Counted from the first letter of the stretch, positions 1-12,186 are shown. The stretch: 64,000 nt of DNA from Polytrichum commune (GCA_950295325.1 OX485806.1:42284001-42348000); one strand, 5' to 3'. Notes: generated by a model not told the origin, from the sequence alone. Made by a program: numbers and translations.

Positions 1-1330
1 CCCATGACGTGTTCGGTGCCATGCTCCAAAAAGACTCCAACCTTGCTCACTTTGCGGCCATGATGTTCTACATGTGGGAAAAGAACCATCGATTGATAGC
101 TTGGTGGAGACAAATCAATAAGCATCACTCCTTAGACAAAGATTGGCACATCTCCATTAACTGTATTTTCGTAGACCCAAGAAAATGCACCGTCATTTTC
201 CTTAATGCCATAAATGACATCGACTGGTGAGTTTGACATTTTTTGTTTTTTTTTACTTTGTCTTTGGTTAGGTCCACGGAGCATAACCACATTAATGACA
301 ACCTCCCCACCAAGTTGCTTTGCCTCCACACATTTGGAGAGATGAAGCTAGAGGAATTCAAAGACCTCATTTCTGTCACCGACTATAAGATGTACGAATC
401 CAAGATGGAGAAGAAACCTAATTGGTATTCCCTGATATTGGACGTCTTTGTCAAATTCTTGTACAAGAAAAAAAATTCTCTTCATTTTCCTCTTCATTTT
501 CCTCTTCATTTTTTTTATTTCCATTGTCTTTTATATATATTTTGTTTTGTTTTGTTTTTGTTTTTGTTTCAAAGAAAATTATTTGGGCCGCTAAAATATG
601 TTGATAAAAATCATTTGATCTTGGAACTTTGAGAAGTTCATTTCTATCGCCCACAAAGACAATGGCAAAGTCTTATTCCACAAGGTGCCTCTCCTACCTT
701 TGTGTTTTTATTTTTCTTCCATTTTTCTACAATTATTTCTATACTTGATGTTTTTTTTCTTACATAACACTCTTCTATGTTGCAGATTGACCATCATTTT
801 TCCACCTTCCTCATGACAGATATGACAATCAAGAATCTTCAAAAGGTGGCCACCACACATGTAGATGCCTCCTTCAAGGCCAAGTGGCTTTGATGGTGGA
901 ACTCCCCTGCCGAGGTCAAAATCAACAAGTTTCCTTCTTCTTTTCATTTCAAAGAGAAAGTCTTTGAAAACTCGCCTGGACAAAGTTTCTTTCTGGGCAC
1001 ATGTACATGTACACCTTATCTTTATTTATTTTATTTTTTATATTGTTTGTCATTTCTAACCATCGGTATTTCTTATCATAGTTGGAAAAGGGGGTTGAGG
1101 CTAAGATCGTATCATTTGAAAATGAGTGCTCCATCAACATTGACTAGCTTTCAATGGAGGATATTTTGCAACCCGCCAATTATGTCGAGCATTAGAGGCT
1201 CATTTTTTGGGACAAGGCTTTCCGGGTGTATTTTGATGACAAAGGAGTTTTGAAGTTTACTAAAGGATTCGATCTTATGGAGTTTGAGGAAGGCTCCAAA
1301 GCTATCAAGCCTGTCGCTTATCAATATTTT
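1..1330 (+). pseudogene. Decayed multi-exon gene of unknown function, open at the left edge
   Basis: A reading frame is already open at the first base and runs to about 226 (residues such as HISINCIFVDPRKC). A GTGAGT donor at 227 and a TTGGTTAG acceptor ending at 271 would remove 45 bases, and the frame continues from 272 (TKLLCLHTFGEMKLEEFKDL) to about 470. Further exon-like blocks follow good acceptors near 575, 785 (TTGCAG) and 1080, separated by T-rich intron-like stretches. The last block (about 1081-1325) reads FRVYFDDKGVLKFTKGFD. In-frame stops occur in the third and fourth blocks (for example where KAKWL is followed by TGA), so the gene appears dead. I do not recognise the family. It could be a decayed host gene or cargo of a transposon whose left part lies outside the window. 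The 45-base intron is unusually short for plants and may have lost sequence. Confidence 0.4.
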
Positions 1331-2534
1331 TTTTCCCGTTGTGTAGTCTATATTTTTTTGTTTTATTTCCTTTGTACCACTTTATTTTTTTGTTCAAATG
1401 TTCTTCATTTCATAGGTACATTCATTGTGAGTTTGTTGTGAAGAATGCTCTGCTTTCTTCGTCCTTGCCAACTTTCCTTGTAAATTGGGTCAACAACAAC
1501 TCCAGCCTTTGTGTGTACACAAACATGCAACTTGCTAAGTTGTGCATTTGGTGGTTGGTGGTTGGTGTTTGGATTGCTTTCATGGATTTCCTTGTTTTTA
1601 TGTTCATTTTATCAATCTATGCCACTTAGATAATTCATAGGCCACCCAGGAAAAGAAACTGAGAGGAGGAAAACAATGAAGGCCAAGAAACGACTTCTTG
1701 AATTGCTTCTAAAATATTCTTCCAAACCTAGATATGCGTAGGTAGACCTTCGATGGCAATCTACCACATTTTGAATGAGAGCATATAGTCACCCTTTCAA
1801 GATTTGAAAGAGTTAAAAGAAGGAATTTCTCTTAGCAAATTAGGAGAGTGACACATATTACATGTTATCTCCCAATATATACAAAATTAGGATTTATATT
1901 AACTTACATTATTCATGATGATAGGCTACACGAGAGCTACGTCCTTTGTATCTTTACCATTATGAATACAATAGCTTCATGCTCAAATCATCTTCTTAGT
2001 TATTCAAGGTAAAGGCAAAAAAATTGATATCATAGACATCATCAAGTTGACAAGTCCTATGAATAGAAACTCACATGAGGTGAGATAGTCACATGAGTTG
2101 AGAATTGAGTGTGATTGAGAAATTATTATAGAAATTACAAGCAATGAGAGAAATTGTAAGTGTTGAAAGGCAATTATGTAATGAAAGATCGTAGAAGCCC
2201 ACATGAGGTGAGAATAATTGCATTACAAAGTTGGTGAGTAGGGTTGGGTACTTTGAGACATTAGAGAAATTATTGAGAGAAAGATAAAATTAAATAATAT
2301 CAAAATATGAATGTATGAGGTTGCATGTAGGGACGTTTGATAATTGAATGCATGTATCTTCTTAAATCAATGTCATATGAGTCTAGAGTTATCAATTGCT
2401 TAGCCTGTACCAAATCATAATTGATTCCTTGCGTACCTATTTCATTCCATTATCATTATTTTTATTATAGTGATTTTTGAACCTACGTTGTCTAAGATCC
2501 AAAATCGTGATTGATTGCCTAAAAAAATGAATAC
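1331..2534. other. AT-rich stretch, no gene recognised
   Basis: The continuation of the decayed gene (aromatic-rich short frames to about 1630) fades into AT-rich sequence with many stops in all frames. I see no motif, repeat or RNA gene here. Confidence 0.5.
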
Positions 2535-2542
2535 AACGAGTG

Positions 2543-3394
2543 CACGGGGAGGTCACTTAGTGCATTTTAAAAACGACGTGCGGCATAATATAGGGAGGAT
2601 TAAAATCATTTGACATAAAAATTATAAAAGAATTCCAAATAATGAAGGGTCCATTAAAAGTACATAAGCCCATTACAAGTAAAATAGATAGGTATAAAAT
2701 ATGGACCATTCCCTTTTAGTAAAAATAATATAGGGGCTGAAAATAAGAATCTTAGGATGTATGTTTAGTAGAATCAATTTCGTACGCATGCCTCACGAGG
2801 GATGGATGAAAAATTACTCATCATTCACCCAAAAATGGATGAAATTGGAAGCCTAACTCTATGCCCGACTTCTCTTGGTGGTTTTTCTCCCCTTCTCTTT
2901 TGAAACTCTTCAACCCGATTGTAGGGCGCCCGTTTGTGCACAACATTTGAGCCTCACCGTTGTGTTTAGGGTTTATGGAGCGGGTGTTGTGTTTGTGAAC
3001 ACACACACAATCTTGTTGTGTTTGTAAACACACACTCAATCATGTTGTGTTCCATCCTAAGTCTTCTTTTTGTATTTTCACTTTAAGTTTTTGTACTTGG
3101 TTTTTGCAATGGTACGTAATTTTTATATTTTTTTGTTGCCATGCTTTTCCCATCACTTTTGCATTGCATACATTCTTAAATTCAGTTTTTTAAAATAAAA
3201 AGAATATAGACTACAAAAAAATTCAATGACATGGGCATTATAAGTAATGGTAGAGTACAAAAAAATAGGCCATTTTAGAATATTATGTAAGTAAAAGGAG
3301 CTTTTAATTCGTGCCTTGGAGGTAAATAGCCCCTAAACAAATACCCCTCCTCCGCACGTGGTACACAAAAATCCTACTGAGTGACCTCCCCGTG
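2543..3394. mobile_element. Non-autonomous DNA element, hAT-like, with 8-bp target duplication
   Basis: The 852-bp segment begins CACGGGGAGGTCACTTAGT and ends with the inverted form ACTGAGTGACCTCCCCGTG, terminal inverted repeats of about 19 bp with one mismatch. It is flanked on both sides by the exact 8-bp direct repeat AACGAGTG (2535-2542 and 3395-3402). An 8-bp duplication and CA-starting termini fit the hAT superfamily. The interior has no transposase; it contains runs of a TTGTGTTTGT-like motif near 2970-3050. The intact duplication suggests a fairly young or well-preserved insertion. Confidence 0.85.
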
Positions 3395-3402
3395 AACGAG
3401 TG

Positions 3403-4019
3403 GTATGAATATTAAAAGTGTTAGGACGCAATTTTTAATTTGGTAAAGTTGAGTATATAAATATGTTGAAAATATTTTATTGTATCATTTTGTTTTAAAA
3501 TGGAACGTGGCCATTTATAACTAAACCTTCACAAAAGTCACATAGTTGCATTAAAAATATACTACACTCAAATTTTAGTTGAGATTGAGATATAAAGATT
3601 GTAGTATATGGATATTTATAGCCATAATATCATAAACTAATAAGATGCACAAAAAATATTTTAATCCATTTATAGATGAAATGATAACAAAATAATCATG
3701 AATATTCTATAAATAGAATGTAACATATATAACTATCATTCCCAAAATAATATAAATCAATCGTATGAGAAGAAAACTATCTCATAAAAGGGATTGAAAA
3801 TTTAGAGAAATTACTAAGTTCAAGAAAATGACTCAAAGATTTTTTTTCTAGAGTTGATGAGAAAATGGGAGGTTAGTAGAGGCATTATCTACATGGTAAG
3901 ATAGTGACCACTAACAACTTGATTATTATTAAATTAGTTTCCATATATGTTTCACTAGAAAGAAGTTATGGTAACAAAAACTAACAATTAGGAGACTAAA
4001 AATAAAAGTTGTTCCAAAA
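3403..4019. other. AT-rich stretch, nothing recognised
   Basis: Very AT-rich, with stops in all frames. I see no repeat or gene signal. Confidence 0.5.
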
Positions 4020-4445
4020 AAAAAATTTGGAACAAAAACTTACATTGTTACTTGGACATTTAGCTATTTGCCACCCAAAAAATTTGTTACTTGGTCACTT
4101 GGTTAACTTGATTCTTGAAGAAAAAATATCTAGTTACTTGGACATTTAATTACTTGCTATGAGGGAGAAAATTACTTGTTACTTGGTTACTTATAAAAGA
4201 GACATTTAGCTATTTGTAAGATAAAAAGGAACTTGTTACTTGGCAACTTGGTTACTTGGTTACTTAAGATGTTTAGCTACTTGGAAGAGAAGAAAGAACT
4301 TATTATTTGGCAACGTGGTTACTTGAGTGCTTAGCTACTTGGAAAAGAGGAAAAAACTCGTTACTTGGTGACTTGGTTACTTAAGATATTTCGAAAAGAA
4401 GAGGAAATTGTTACTTGGATACTTGGCTAATTAATTACTTAAACA
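4020..4445. repeat. Degenerate minisatellite
   Basis: Imperfect tandem repeats built from the phrases TTACTTGGTTACTT, TTTAGCTACTTGG and GAAAAGAAGAAAAA, recurring about every 55-60 bp. Copies vary in length and have many substitutions. No coding potential. Confidence 0.65.
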
Positions 4446-4491
4446 AGAAGAAAAACAACTGTGTCACATGAAAAAATTACAAGACTATGAC

Positions 4492-5669
4492 TGTGAGGCC
4501 AAACCACCCACCCTTATGCGTCGTAGTCCGGGTGAGGGCATGGAACTCACATTGATCCCTATGTCATTCTCAACGTCACATGGTCGAGCTCCACCGCATT
4601 ACACATTGATGTGGACACACCAGTTTTTTTATAACATGAGTACGAGCATTGAAAAATGCTCCTCTCCTTTATTGCACTCTTCCACACAAGCTCACAAAAC
4701 CACACACAATCCCTCACCTAAGATTCACTCCCTAATTTCACCACATTACATTGAGTGGCTCCCTAATCCTCCACTAACCCCATTTACTAGCCTAATCCCT
4801 TGTTTTCACCCTAGCCAACCCTTCCACCATGTAATGTAGTAATATTACTAACCCCCCCTCTACACTAATTAAGGTCAGCCTCGGTTCCCTAAGCACAAAA
4901 TTACGTTGTTCGGCTCTGGGACTCTGCCCGTCATCGCCCGTCACCGGGCAGGCAGTCGGCCACCGAGCTCACTCTTTGCTGTCTAGCCACCGAGCTTCCT
5001 CTTTGTTGTTCGGCCACCGAGCTCACTCTTTGCTGTCTAGCCACCGAGCTTCCTCTTTGTTGTTCGGCCACCGAGCTCACTCTTTGCTGTCTAGCCACCG
5101 AGCTTCCTCTTTGCTGTTCGGCCACCGAGCTCAGCTTTTTGCTGTCTAGCCACCGAGCTTCCACTCTTCAGAGCCTGGCCACCGAGCTTCAGCCCTTTGC
5201 CTTCTCATTCTGGCAACTCTAATAGGAACAACCACCACACAAAAAAACCCGCAATTTTCCTCTTTCTCCCCGCATTTCTCCACCCCCTTAGGAATCCGAA
5301 CCAAGCTTATCCATAAATCACCCTTCAAACCTTAAAACCAACACACTAAAGCCCTAATGCGAACATTAACCCCGAACCCTTTGTGGGCAAGCTCCACGCC
5401 CAATTCGGACACCTATCCCGGCCTTAAGCCCAAACTCACATCCCCTTTCCCAATAACAAAAGTACTAACTACCATTACTCTAACTAAAACTAATTAACAC
5501 TAACCCTCTCCCAACACACAAATGACATAAATCATTTGTTAACCCAAAAACACACAAAATCCAAGGGTTACACTCTTTTTAGTTTGAAATAACAAACACA
5601 ATAAAAAAGGACCAACTCCTAATAACTTTTGAAGTTAACCACACATGTGGGCACCATTTTGGGCTCACA
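4492..5669 (-). mobile_element. Solo LTR, family A (Ty3/gypsy type)
   Basis: The segment starts TGTGAGGCCAAACC and ends GGGCTCACA, with the exact 5-bp duplication ATGAC on both sides (4487-4491 and 5670-5674). Both ends match, in reverse orientation, the LTR of the Ty3/gypsy element at 12187-20493 (start TGTGAGCCCAAAATGG, end GGTTTGGCCTCACA). No internal domain or second LTR is present, so this is a solo LTR left by recombination. An AGTCCGGGTGAGG block follows the first 40 bp and is shared with other family A copies. It contains a minisatellite (about 4955-5165) and a hairpin at 4644-4661. Confidence 0.88.
4955..5165. repeat. Minisatellite inside the solo LTR
   Basis: About seven to eight copies of a 27-bp unit, alternating in pairs to give a 54-bp higher period, built on GCCACCGAGCT plus CTCTTTGCTGTCTA or CTCTTTGTTGTTCG. 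The family A copy at 43835-45341 has an unrelated minisatellite at the equivalent place. Confidence 0.85.
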
Positions 5670-5674
5670 ATGAC

Positions 5675-6147
5675 GCAAGAGGGGAAGTTAATAAGATCTA
5701 GATCAATGTTTTGAGATAACGCTTGAACTTAAAAGGACAATTATGGCACATAAAAGGTTACAACACTATGATACACAAAGGAAAATTAGCATGATCTAAA
5801 AAAATGCTTGAGGAGTAACACTTGAGCTTAAAAGATAATTATGGCACATGAAGAAGACTGACACAATAAGAAAAGTACAAACAATCAAGTTAATAGATTG
5901 GAAACATCATTTAGTTGGACGAGACTACTTGAAGAGATTTCATCAAGAGAAGAATTCATTACAACAAAATGGACTTTAGATTAAACTTTATAAACCATCA
6001 TGATGAACACAAGAAAGAGGATTTTTTAAAAGATGAACTAAGACACTCTAGCAAAGGAAACCATCTTTGGAACCAAAGGAAGACAACAAACACTAAGGAG
6101 ATTAGGTGGTTCAACCATCTTAATCCGTATGACACTCTAAGTCACTA
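5675..6147. other. No gene recognised
   Basis: AT-rich sequence. Two short similar blocks near 5700-5860 share ACTTAAAAG and AATTATGGCACAT, a weak local duplication. No coding signal. Confidence 0.4.
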
Positions 6148-6346
6148 CAATACGGCAAAGCCCAACATTTTCCTTTAAATTGCACCCATACCCAGACCAT
6201 GCCCATCAGCAGCGACCTATGCCCACCCATAGCATGACATGTGCGCACCCATGCCCACCCATGCCCACACATAGCATGACATGTGCCAACCCATGTCCAC
6301 CCATGCTATTCAAATTGCGCCCATGTATTAAAAATTTGTGTAATGT

Positions 6347-6944
6347 GTGTTACCCGCCTACACCAAGTATTGGTTGGATCGGACAAATAAAAGGTCATTC
6401 ACTATCGCTAGCTTCAGCCCGGAGCGCTTCTTGGTTAACGTATTCCTTGCATCCAAGAAGTTTGACTCCGATTTGGAGTTGGATGCAGGGATGCACAAAT
6501 TTGAATGCGCCACGCGCGGCATCATGGGGAATGTGGGGGCTCCAACTCAAAACCTTTTCTTCTCAGGCCACAAAAATTGGGTTAAGGATTGCAGGTGAAA
6601 AATTGCATCGACAAATCGAGAGAAATCAGGGAAGAATTTGCAACCAGATTCCATCGTAGTTGTTTCCGGCAGCGAGGGAGTTGTTTCCAGCATGCAGGTC
6701 ATGTCCTGATTCACAACATTTTTTCCTCTTGCTCCCTACCACTTTACAACATCGTCTATTTCTTGAGTTTTGGAATTCTCTTGGCAGGAACGGGTTTAAG
6801 GTAGGGTGGGAAAACCAAAAGCATAAGAAAGTGGCAAAAAAGAGACTGAGGATTTTTGGGAGCCTAGGGACACACTCAAGAAGGAGGAGGAGGAGGAGAA
6901 CAAGAAGAAGACACACTGAAGGATGGACTCACCTTACTGGGTGA
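6347..6944 (+). pseudogene. Spliced gene fragment carried inside the hAT element
   Basis: An open exon from about 6347 to 6594 (core FLVNVFLASKKFDSDLELDA, end KNWVKDCR) stops at a CAG|GTGAAA donor. A TTGGCAG acceptor ends at 6787. Joining across the 193-base interval keeps the frame: the split codon becomes Arg, followed by NGFKVGWENQKHKK, an arginine run (THSRRRRRRR) and a stop at 6942-6944. Open frames on both sides of a good intron indicate a captured piece of a real gene rather than chance. I do not recognise the protein. The basic tail could simply reflect the GGA/AGA-rich DNA at 6880-6910. No promoter is evident, and it may be expressed only by read-through. Confidence 0.55.
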
Positions 6945-7019
6945 AGGTGATTCAATGTTCTTACCCTCAAAAGCATTGAATGAGAGCTCATTCAATGACC
7001 CCTTCCAATATGCTTTGCT

Positions 7020-7200
7020 TTAGCCCATGCTCACCCATGAACAATAATATCGCAGCCATGCCCACCCATGCCCACCCATGAACAATAATATCGCAGCCAT
7101 GCCCACCCATGCCCACCCATAAACAATAATATCGCACCCATGTCCACCCAAAACCCATGGGCATGGGTGGGCATGGGCATGGGCATGGGCACCCAATGTA
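7020..7200. repeat. CCCATG/CCCACC tandem repeats at the end of the hAT element
   Basis: Roughly 40-bp units of the form CCCATGAACAATAATATCGC followed by AGCCATGCCCACCCATGCC, repeated about three times, then an inverted GGGCATGGGCATGGGTGG run. The two halves can fold on each other. The same arrangement is at 11700-11850. Confidence 0.8.
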
Positions 7201-7216
7201 GGGCTCTGCAATACGG

Positions 7217-9365
7217 TCAACCCTAAGAACAAATAAAGGTAGTTGAGCTCTACAATGGCTTTGGTATTTAAGTTTGTGTGTTTGGTGTATGCTTTTAGGT
7301 GGGTAATATGAGGAGTTAATAGTTTTTAAGCTTTGTTTGTTAAGCATGAGTGTGATGGGATATTTGATGGAAAATAAAAGGATGTGTTGCATACATGCAT
7401 GGGTAGGCATGAGGGGGATGTAGCAATGTTAAGATAATTTAATGATTGTATTTGTATGTATCTCTCCCCAAATGCCAATGTGAGGATGGGTAGGGTAATA
7501 TACCAACCATCGTATCCTAGTGTATCAATCAACAATTGGTATTTGAGTTTTTTGCATTGAGATGTTGTGGTGCAGTCATAGTTGTGACAAAATGTCTATT
7601 CAATGAAGTGGGTGGTATGATGGGGAGAAGCAATATTGATTATTAATATGTCGGGTTTGAGTTGCATAAGGCATTTGCATGGGTATGTTGGGTAAATGTA
7701 GGGGCAAAACCATGTGGAAATTGTGTTATCTTATGGATTATTTAAATAGGTGTTGGTGATCATCATGATTTTAATTTAATTTTGGAGTGGAATAGGATGG
7801 GTTTGTGAAGTTGCCATATTTTATTGTGTTTATTTTTCTTGGATATTATGGGGTTTGTGCACATATATAGTAGGTGAATGCACATGTGAGAGGTCTAGAA
7901 TGGGCAAAGGATGGAAACAAAGATGGGAAATTGAGTGTATATTGGAAACGAAGATGGGAAGATGGCTAAATGATATATTTCCTTAGATTGCCCATGTATT
8001 GAATGTAGCGTAGTTTGGAAATTTGTGTAATTTGTGCATTTGCACATTTGGGAGATGGCCATAAGTAGTTGGAGATGGATGAGTGCACAAGCAAGTTACC
8101 TAACTTTTTTTCCACCTAGGGGTATTGAGGTGATATATTGTCATATTAATCCTTTATGTATATAAGATTTGTGGTATTTGATGGGGGTGGTGTCAAGGCG
8201 TTCCATGAATATTCTTGTGTGCATTGTAGGGATTGCTCATTGTGAGGTTTGTTGATACCAAATTTGGTAAGTTTATTGACAATATCATTGCTAAGGATAT
8301 GTGAGAATGCTCGATTTTTTGTAGGGTGATTTGGTGAGTTTGTTGAGAGAAACGCCTAATCATGGTTTGTATGAGGAGTTTATCATGGTGGTTGTATGTG
8401 AATGAGGGGCATCGGAAGTGGTTTTCAATAAGGTAGAGAGACTTGAGGTTGTATGTAAAATTATGTAAGTTTTTGTGGTTGTTTTTGGTGAGGTGCTCGT
8501 TTGTGGACTATCATTTTTTTCCCCAACAGAAGTTCTAGATCAATTGAAATTGGTCACACCAAATGCCACCATATTTATGTTCCAAGTATGCAATGAAGTT
8601 TTTTAGACGATTGAATGCATGTGGCTTGCAAATGTTGTTCTATACTTTATAAAAACATGAGTTGTGGTCCTTTGGAATCCAACTCCATGAATCAATGAGG
8701 CCCACTAGAGGAGGTTAATATCCTAAGAATTAACATGGTCCTCTTTGGAATTAACAAAATCCTCACACCAATATATCTCAAGGGGATGAATGTTTCTCAA
8801 CAATTAACACGGCCTTGCATGAACATCCAAGGCACAAACCAACATCCTATATAGCCCAAGAAACTAAGAGGATGTCAACCTAACCTAGGAGAATTTTTTG
8901 CAAAGACATAGAATGACCCACATTATAATGTCGTGTGACACAAACACATCTTTTGAAAAATTAGATTGTATGCATATATGAATTTATAATTTGCAATTTG
9001 ACATTTGGAACAAGGATTTTATTACTACCATGTGAATTTAGATGTGGTAAATGTCCTACAAAGAGTGCATCCTTTGGGCATATAACAAACATCATGCACG
9101 CACATATTTTTCAAACTTCTTTGTCATATAAGTTCAATAGAATGCCTCTCCCCATTTTAAAAATATTTTTGCAAAAACCTTTCATCACAAAGTTTAAAAC
9201 AATAGAATCCCCTCCCACCTTCAAATTCCCTTCTTAATGCATCTTAATTTTTGGTTGAAGAATTGAAGTATAATAGGCCATCATGGCATTATATGAAACA
9301 TTTCTACAAATAGAGAAAAAAACTTTGTGTGATTGCCTACCTACAATAATATGTGCAATGAAGGG
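7217..9365. other. AT-rich stretch, no gene recognised
   Basis: About 2.1 kb with no open frame that resembles a protein, no terminal repeats and no RNA gene that I can see. It is T/G-rich on the plus strand up to about 8500 and A/C-rich afterwards. Confidence 0.45.
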
Positions 9366-10511
9366 TTGGGGCTAGAGTTCATGCCATGTGGGCAGGCCCT
9401 ACAATCCTGCACCTCCAAGCAACCCCATCAATTTTATTTATTTATTTAAATCTCAACCGACAATTGTTGCCCACCTTACCCGATTTTTTTTTTAAATCAC
9501 CTTTGCATTTTTTTAGGCCATTTGTCCGTAAATCCCATATTGAGTGCGTTTCACCTTGAAAGCCCAAAATTCAATATATGTGTTCACTCTCCCTTAATAA
9601 AAAAATTAAAAAGATTGGGATTTCATTCCAAAAGAGAAACTGAAAACATGTAAATGAACGTTAATAAAACATGTAATGAACATGGAAGTAAAAAATATTA
9701 AAAAATTCCTAGTAGCATTGAGATTATAATGTATGTGACTTACCATTTGAAAATGTCTTAATAAATTTGATATTAAATTTATAATAGTGTAATTTATGCT
9801 TTTTACTTTAAGAGGAATTCATACATATTCAAATTAATTAAACATGATCGGATGTAATAAATCATAATTAATTCTAGTATGCGCATTTTATATATAAAAA
9901 GGCTTAATTACCGTGGTAAGCATATTTTTATTTAATTGTATTTAAGTAGGTTTGATACACTTAATTAGTTCGAATATGTATGAATACTTGTGAAAGTAAA
10001 AAGCATCAACTAGAGTATTGCAAATTAAACAATTTAAATATAATTTTCATTTTAGAATGACAAAGGAAACTTTCAAATGGTAAGTCACATACATTTAAGC
10101 CTCAATGCTAATGAAGATTTTGTGATATTTTTCATTTCCAAGTCCATTACATGCTTTATTGACTTACATTCATATGCTTTTGGTTTCACTACGGGAATGA
10201 ATGCCTAGTTAATTGCTTATGTACCAAGGGGAAGTGAACATATATTGAATTTTGGGCCTTCAAGGTGAAATGCACTCAATATGGGATTTGTGGACAAATA
10301 ACTTTCAAGAATACAAACGCAATTTTTTTGAAATCGGGCAGGGTAGACATGAGTTGTTGTGCAAGATCAAAAATATTTAAAAAGTTTGGTGGGTTGCCCG
10401 AGGGTGTCAGAGCACAGGCCCCGACATTGAGACCCCCTTCCCCCCCCAATGATGGGGTCATGATTTGGCCAGGTGGGGCCCACCCAAATGGCATGAGCTC
10501 TAGCCCAAATT
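9366..10511. mobile_element. Long foldback (inverted-repeat) element, possibly MULE-derived
   Basis: The two halves are inverted copies. The left arm starts GGGGCTAGAGTTCATGCCAT and the right arm ends with the inverse of TGGGCTAGAGCTCATGCCAT. Further matched blocks are AAATCCCATATTGAGTGC (left) with its inverse near 10280, CCCAAAATTCAATATATG with its inverse near 10240, a CATTTGAAA/TTTCAAATG pair near 9745 and 10072, and TGCTTTTTACTTT (about 9797) with AAAGTAAAAAGCA (about 10000). Arms are roughly 500 bp, somewhat diverged, around a short AT-rich centre. Flanks share only TGCAAT followed by mismatches, so a 9-bp duplication is only tentative. No transposase. Confidence 0.7.
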
Positions 10512-11458
10512 GCAATAATGTTGCTCCACACTATTATATTGATATTCCGCACTAGTTTGTGTACTTACTTCCAAAGTATAAAACTACACTAGATGTATTT
10601 TCTATGATTGCTCTATAGGCAAATAAACAAAGTTATCAGTTTTTATTCTTTAATTTTGATCCAAGATAATTTATATGGGTAAAGAGGTAAGCTAATTTTT
10701 GAAGTCAACCTAATTGCACATATCAGTGTAGATATCAATATATCATGAGAGCGAAACTTATGGCCAAACACAAAGCAACATCCCTATCACACTCCAATGA
10801 AACTACCTACATATTTTAAAGAACAATTTGCAGTCTTCTATCTTTTTTAATGTAATAAAGCTCCCCATTAGCACATAGGGATCATTTAAACCAATTCATT
10901 TTAGAATAGTGGGGGATGTACATACTTTTATGTACCATATCAGGCACATTCAACCAAGGATATTACTAATCTGAGACAATCATCTTGAGGGCTTAAATTC
11001 CTCCTAGTAACTTTTGAAATATGATATGTATACTTAGGGTAGACATTTGTGCTTTGAGTAATTTGAAAAGAGTGCAATTGTTGGGCCTAAACATAATCTT
11101 TATGCAATCTGCATTTGACTCTCACCACAAACAAAGTCCTCAAGTTGTGATCCCACGTCAAAATTAAAGGAAATGAAAATGGCGACAAATAACCAAAAAT
11201 AAAACCACCTCAAATTCTAGCTAACACAACTAAATATATTATCCATGTCTTGCACATGTATATCTAGTACCTCGAGTCTTCACAAAAATAAGACTTTCAA
11301 TTGGGCCCCATCCACACAAAACATTAATCATATGTATTATGGTGCTCATGTTTCTATAATTGGCCATGATGCCCAAATGCCTACATGAATGGCCAAGTCC
11401 TTGGTTGAGGCATATAATTGGCCATGTATGGAGGGCGAACCAATCTCAGTCGTCCTAA
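10512..11458. other. No gene recognised
   Basis: AT-rich sequence with stops in all frames and no repeat structure visible to me. Confidence 0.45.
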
Positions 11459-11466
11459 CTATACAT

Positions 11467-11851
11467 CAGAGCCCAACATTTTCCTTTTTAATTGCACCCA
11501 TACCCAGACCATGCCCATCAACAGTGACCTATGCCCACCCCTAGCATGACATGTGCACACCCATGCCCACACATAGCATGACATGTGGCCACCCATGGCC
11601 ACCCATGGCCACCCATGCTATTCAAATTGCGCCCATGTATTCAAAAATTGTGTAATGTGTATTGTGTACTTGTGTAATGTGTCTTGTATGATTGTGTAAT
11701 TGTGCCCCACCCATGCCCACCCATTATAATATCAAACCCATGCCCACCCATGAACAATAATATCGCAGCCATGCCCACCCATGCCCACACAAAAATGGCA
11801 TGGGTTGGTATGGGCATGGGCATGGGTATGGGCACCCAATGTAGGGCTCTG
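11467..11851. mobile_element. hAT MITE (385 bp) with 8-bp target duplication
   Basis: Starts CAGAGCCCAACATT and ends with the inverse of CAGAGCCCTACATT. The 8-bp duplication CTATACAT is exact on both sides (11459-11466 and 11852-11859). Almost its whole length aligns with the two ends of the 1053-bp element at 6156-7208. It has no coding capacity and must have been moved by a hAT transposase in trans. Confidence 0.92.
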
Positions 11852-11975
11852 CTATACATGCAGGATTCAAACGACATTTCCACTTTTTGGGTTGCTCAAA
11901 CATTTACCTCGCTGGTTGTCGGGTTGTATATAAGGTCAGTGATTGGGGAGATTTTTGGGCATACCCGTTTGAGAT

Positions 11976-12125
11976 CTTAGGGCTGGTTTACACTATGGAC
12001 CATGAAATCGGACCATGGAAGATATCGTTTGTCAATGGTCTGAGTTCATGGTCCGACTTCCATGCTCCAACATCATAAAAAATTAGTTTTGAAAGCCATG
12101 GGCCCTTCACTAGGTGTAAACCGAA
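11976..12125. mobile_element. Fragment of a MITE-like repeat
   Basis: TAGGGCTGGTTTACACTATG followed by GACCATGAA matches, inverted, the right end of the repeat at about 28165-28709. A GTAAACCGAA block follows near 12117, as in that copy. No target duplication found. Confidence 0.4.
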
Positions 12126-12186
12126 TATGGACTAAGAGGAAAGACCTTGGAACAAAAAGTGAGGGTGTGGATTTTTTTAATATAAG

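Larger units (their letters stand above)
6156..7208. mobile_element. Non-autonomous hAT element carrying a gene fragment (Pack-type)
   Basis: The left end CAAAGCCCAACATT and the inverted right end TGTAGGGCTCTG are hAT-like termini. An exact 8-bp target duplication CAATACGG flanks the element (6148-6155 and 7209-7216). Terminal parts, rich in CCCATGCCCACCCATG repeats, match the 385-bp relative at 11467-11851 closely. The roughly 650 bp in the middle (about 6350-7015) is absent from that relative and holds a two-exon gene fragment. The simplest reading is that this copy captured, or that the relative lost, the central sequence. Confidence 0.85.

Noticed and set aside
4931..5328. Minus-strand frame with repeated SSVAEQQRG peptides
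   Set aside because: Product of the 27/54-bp minisatellite in the solo LTR, with no start context or conserved domain.
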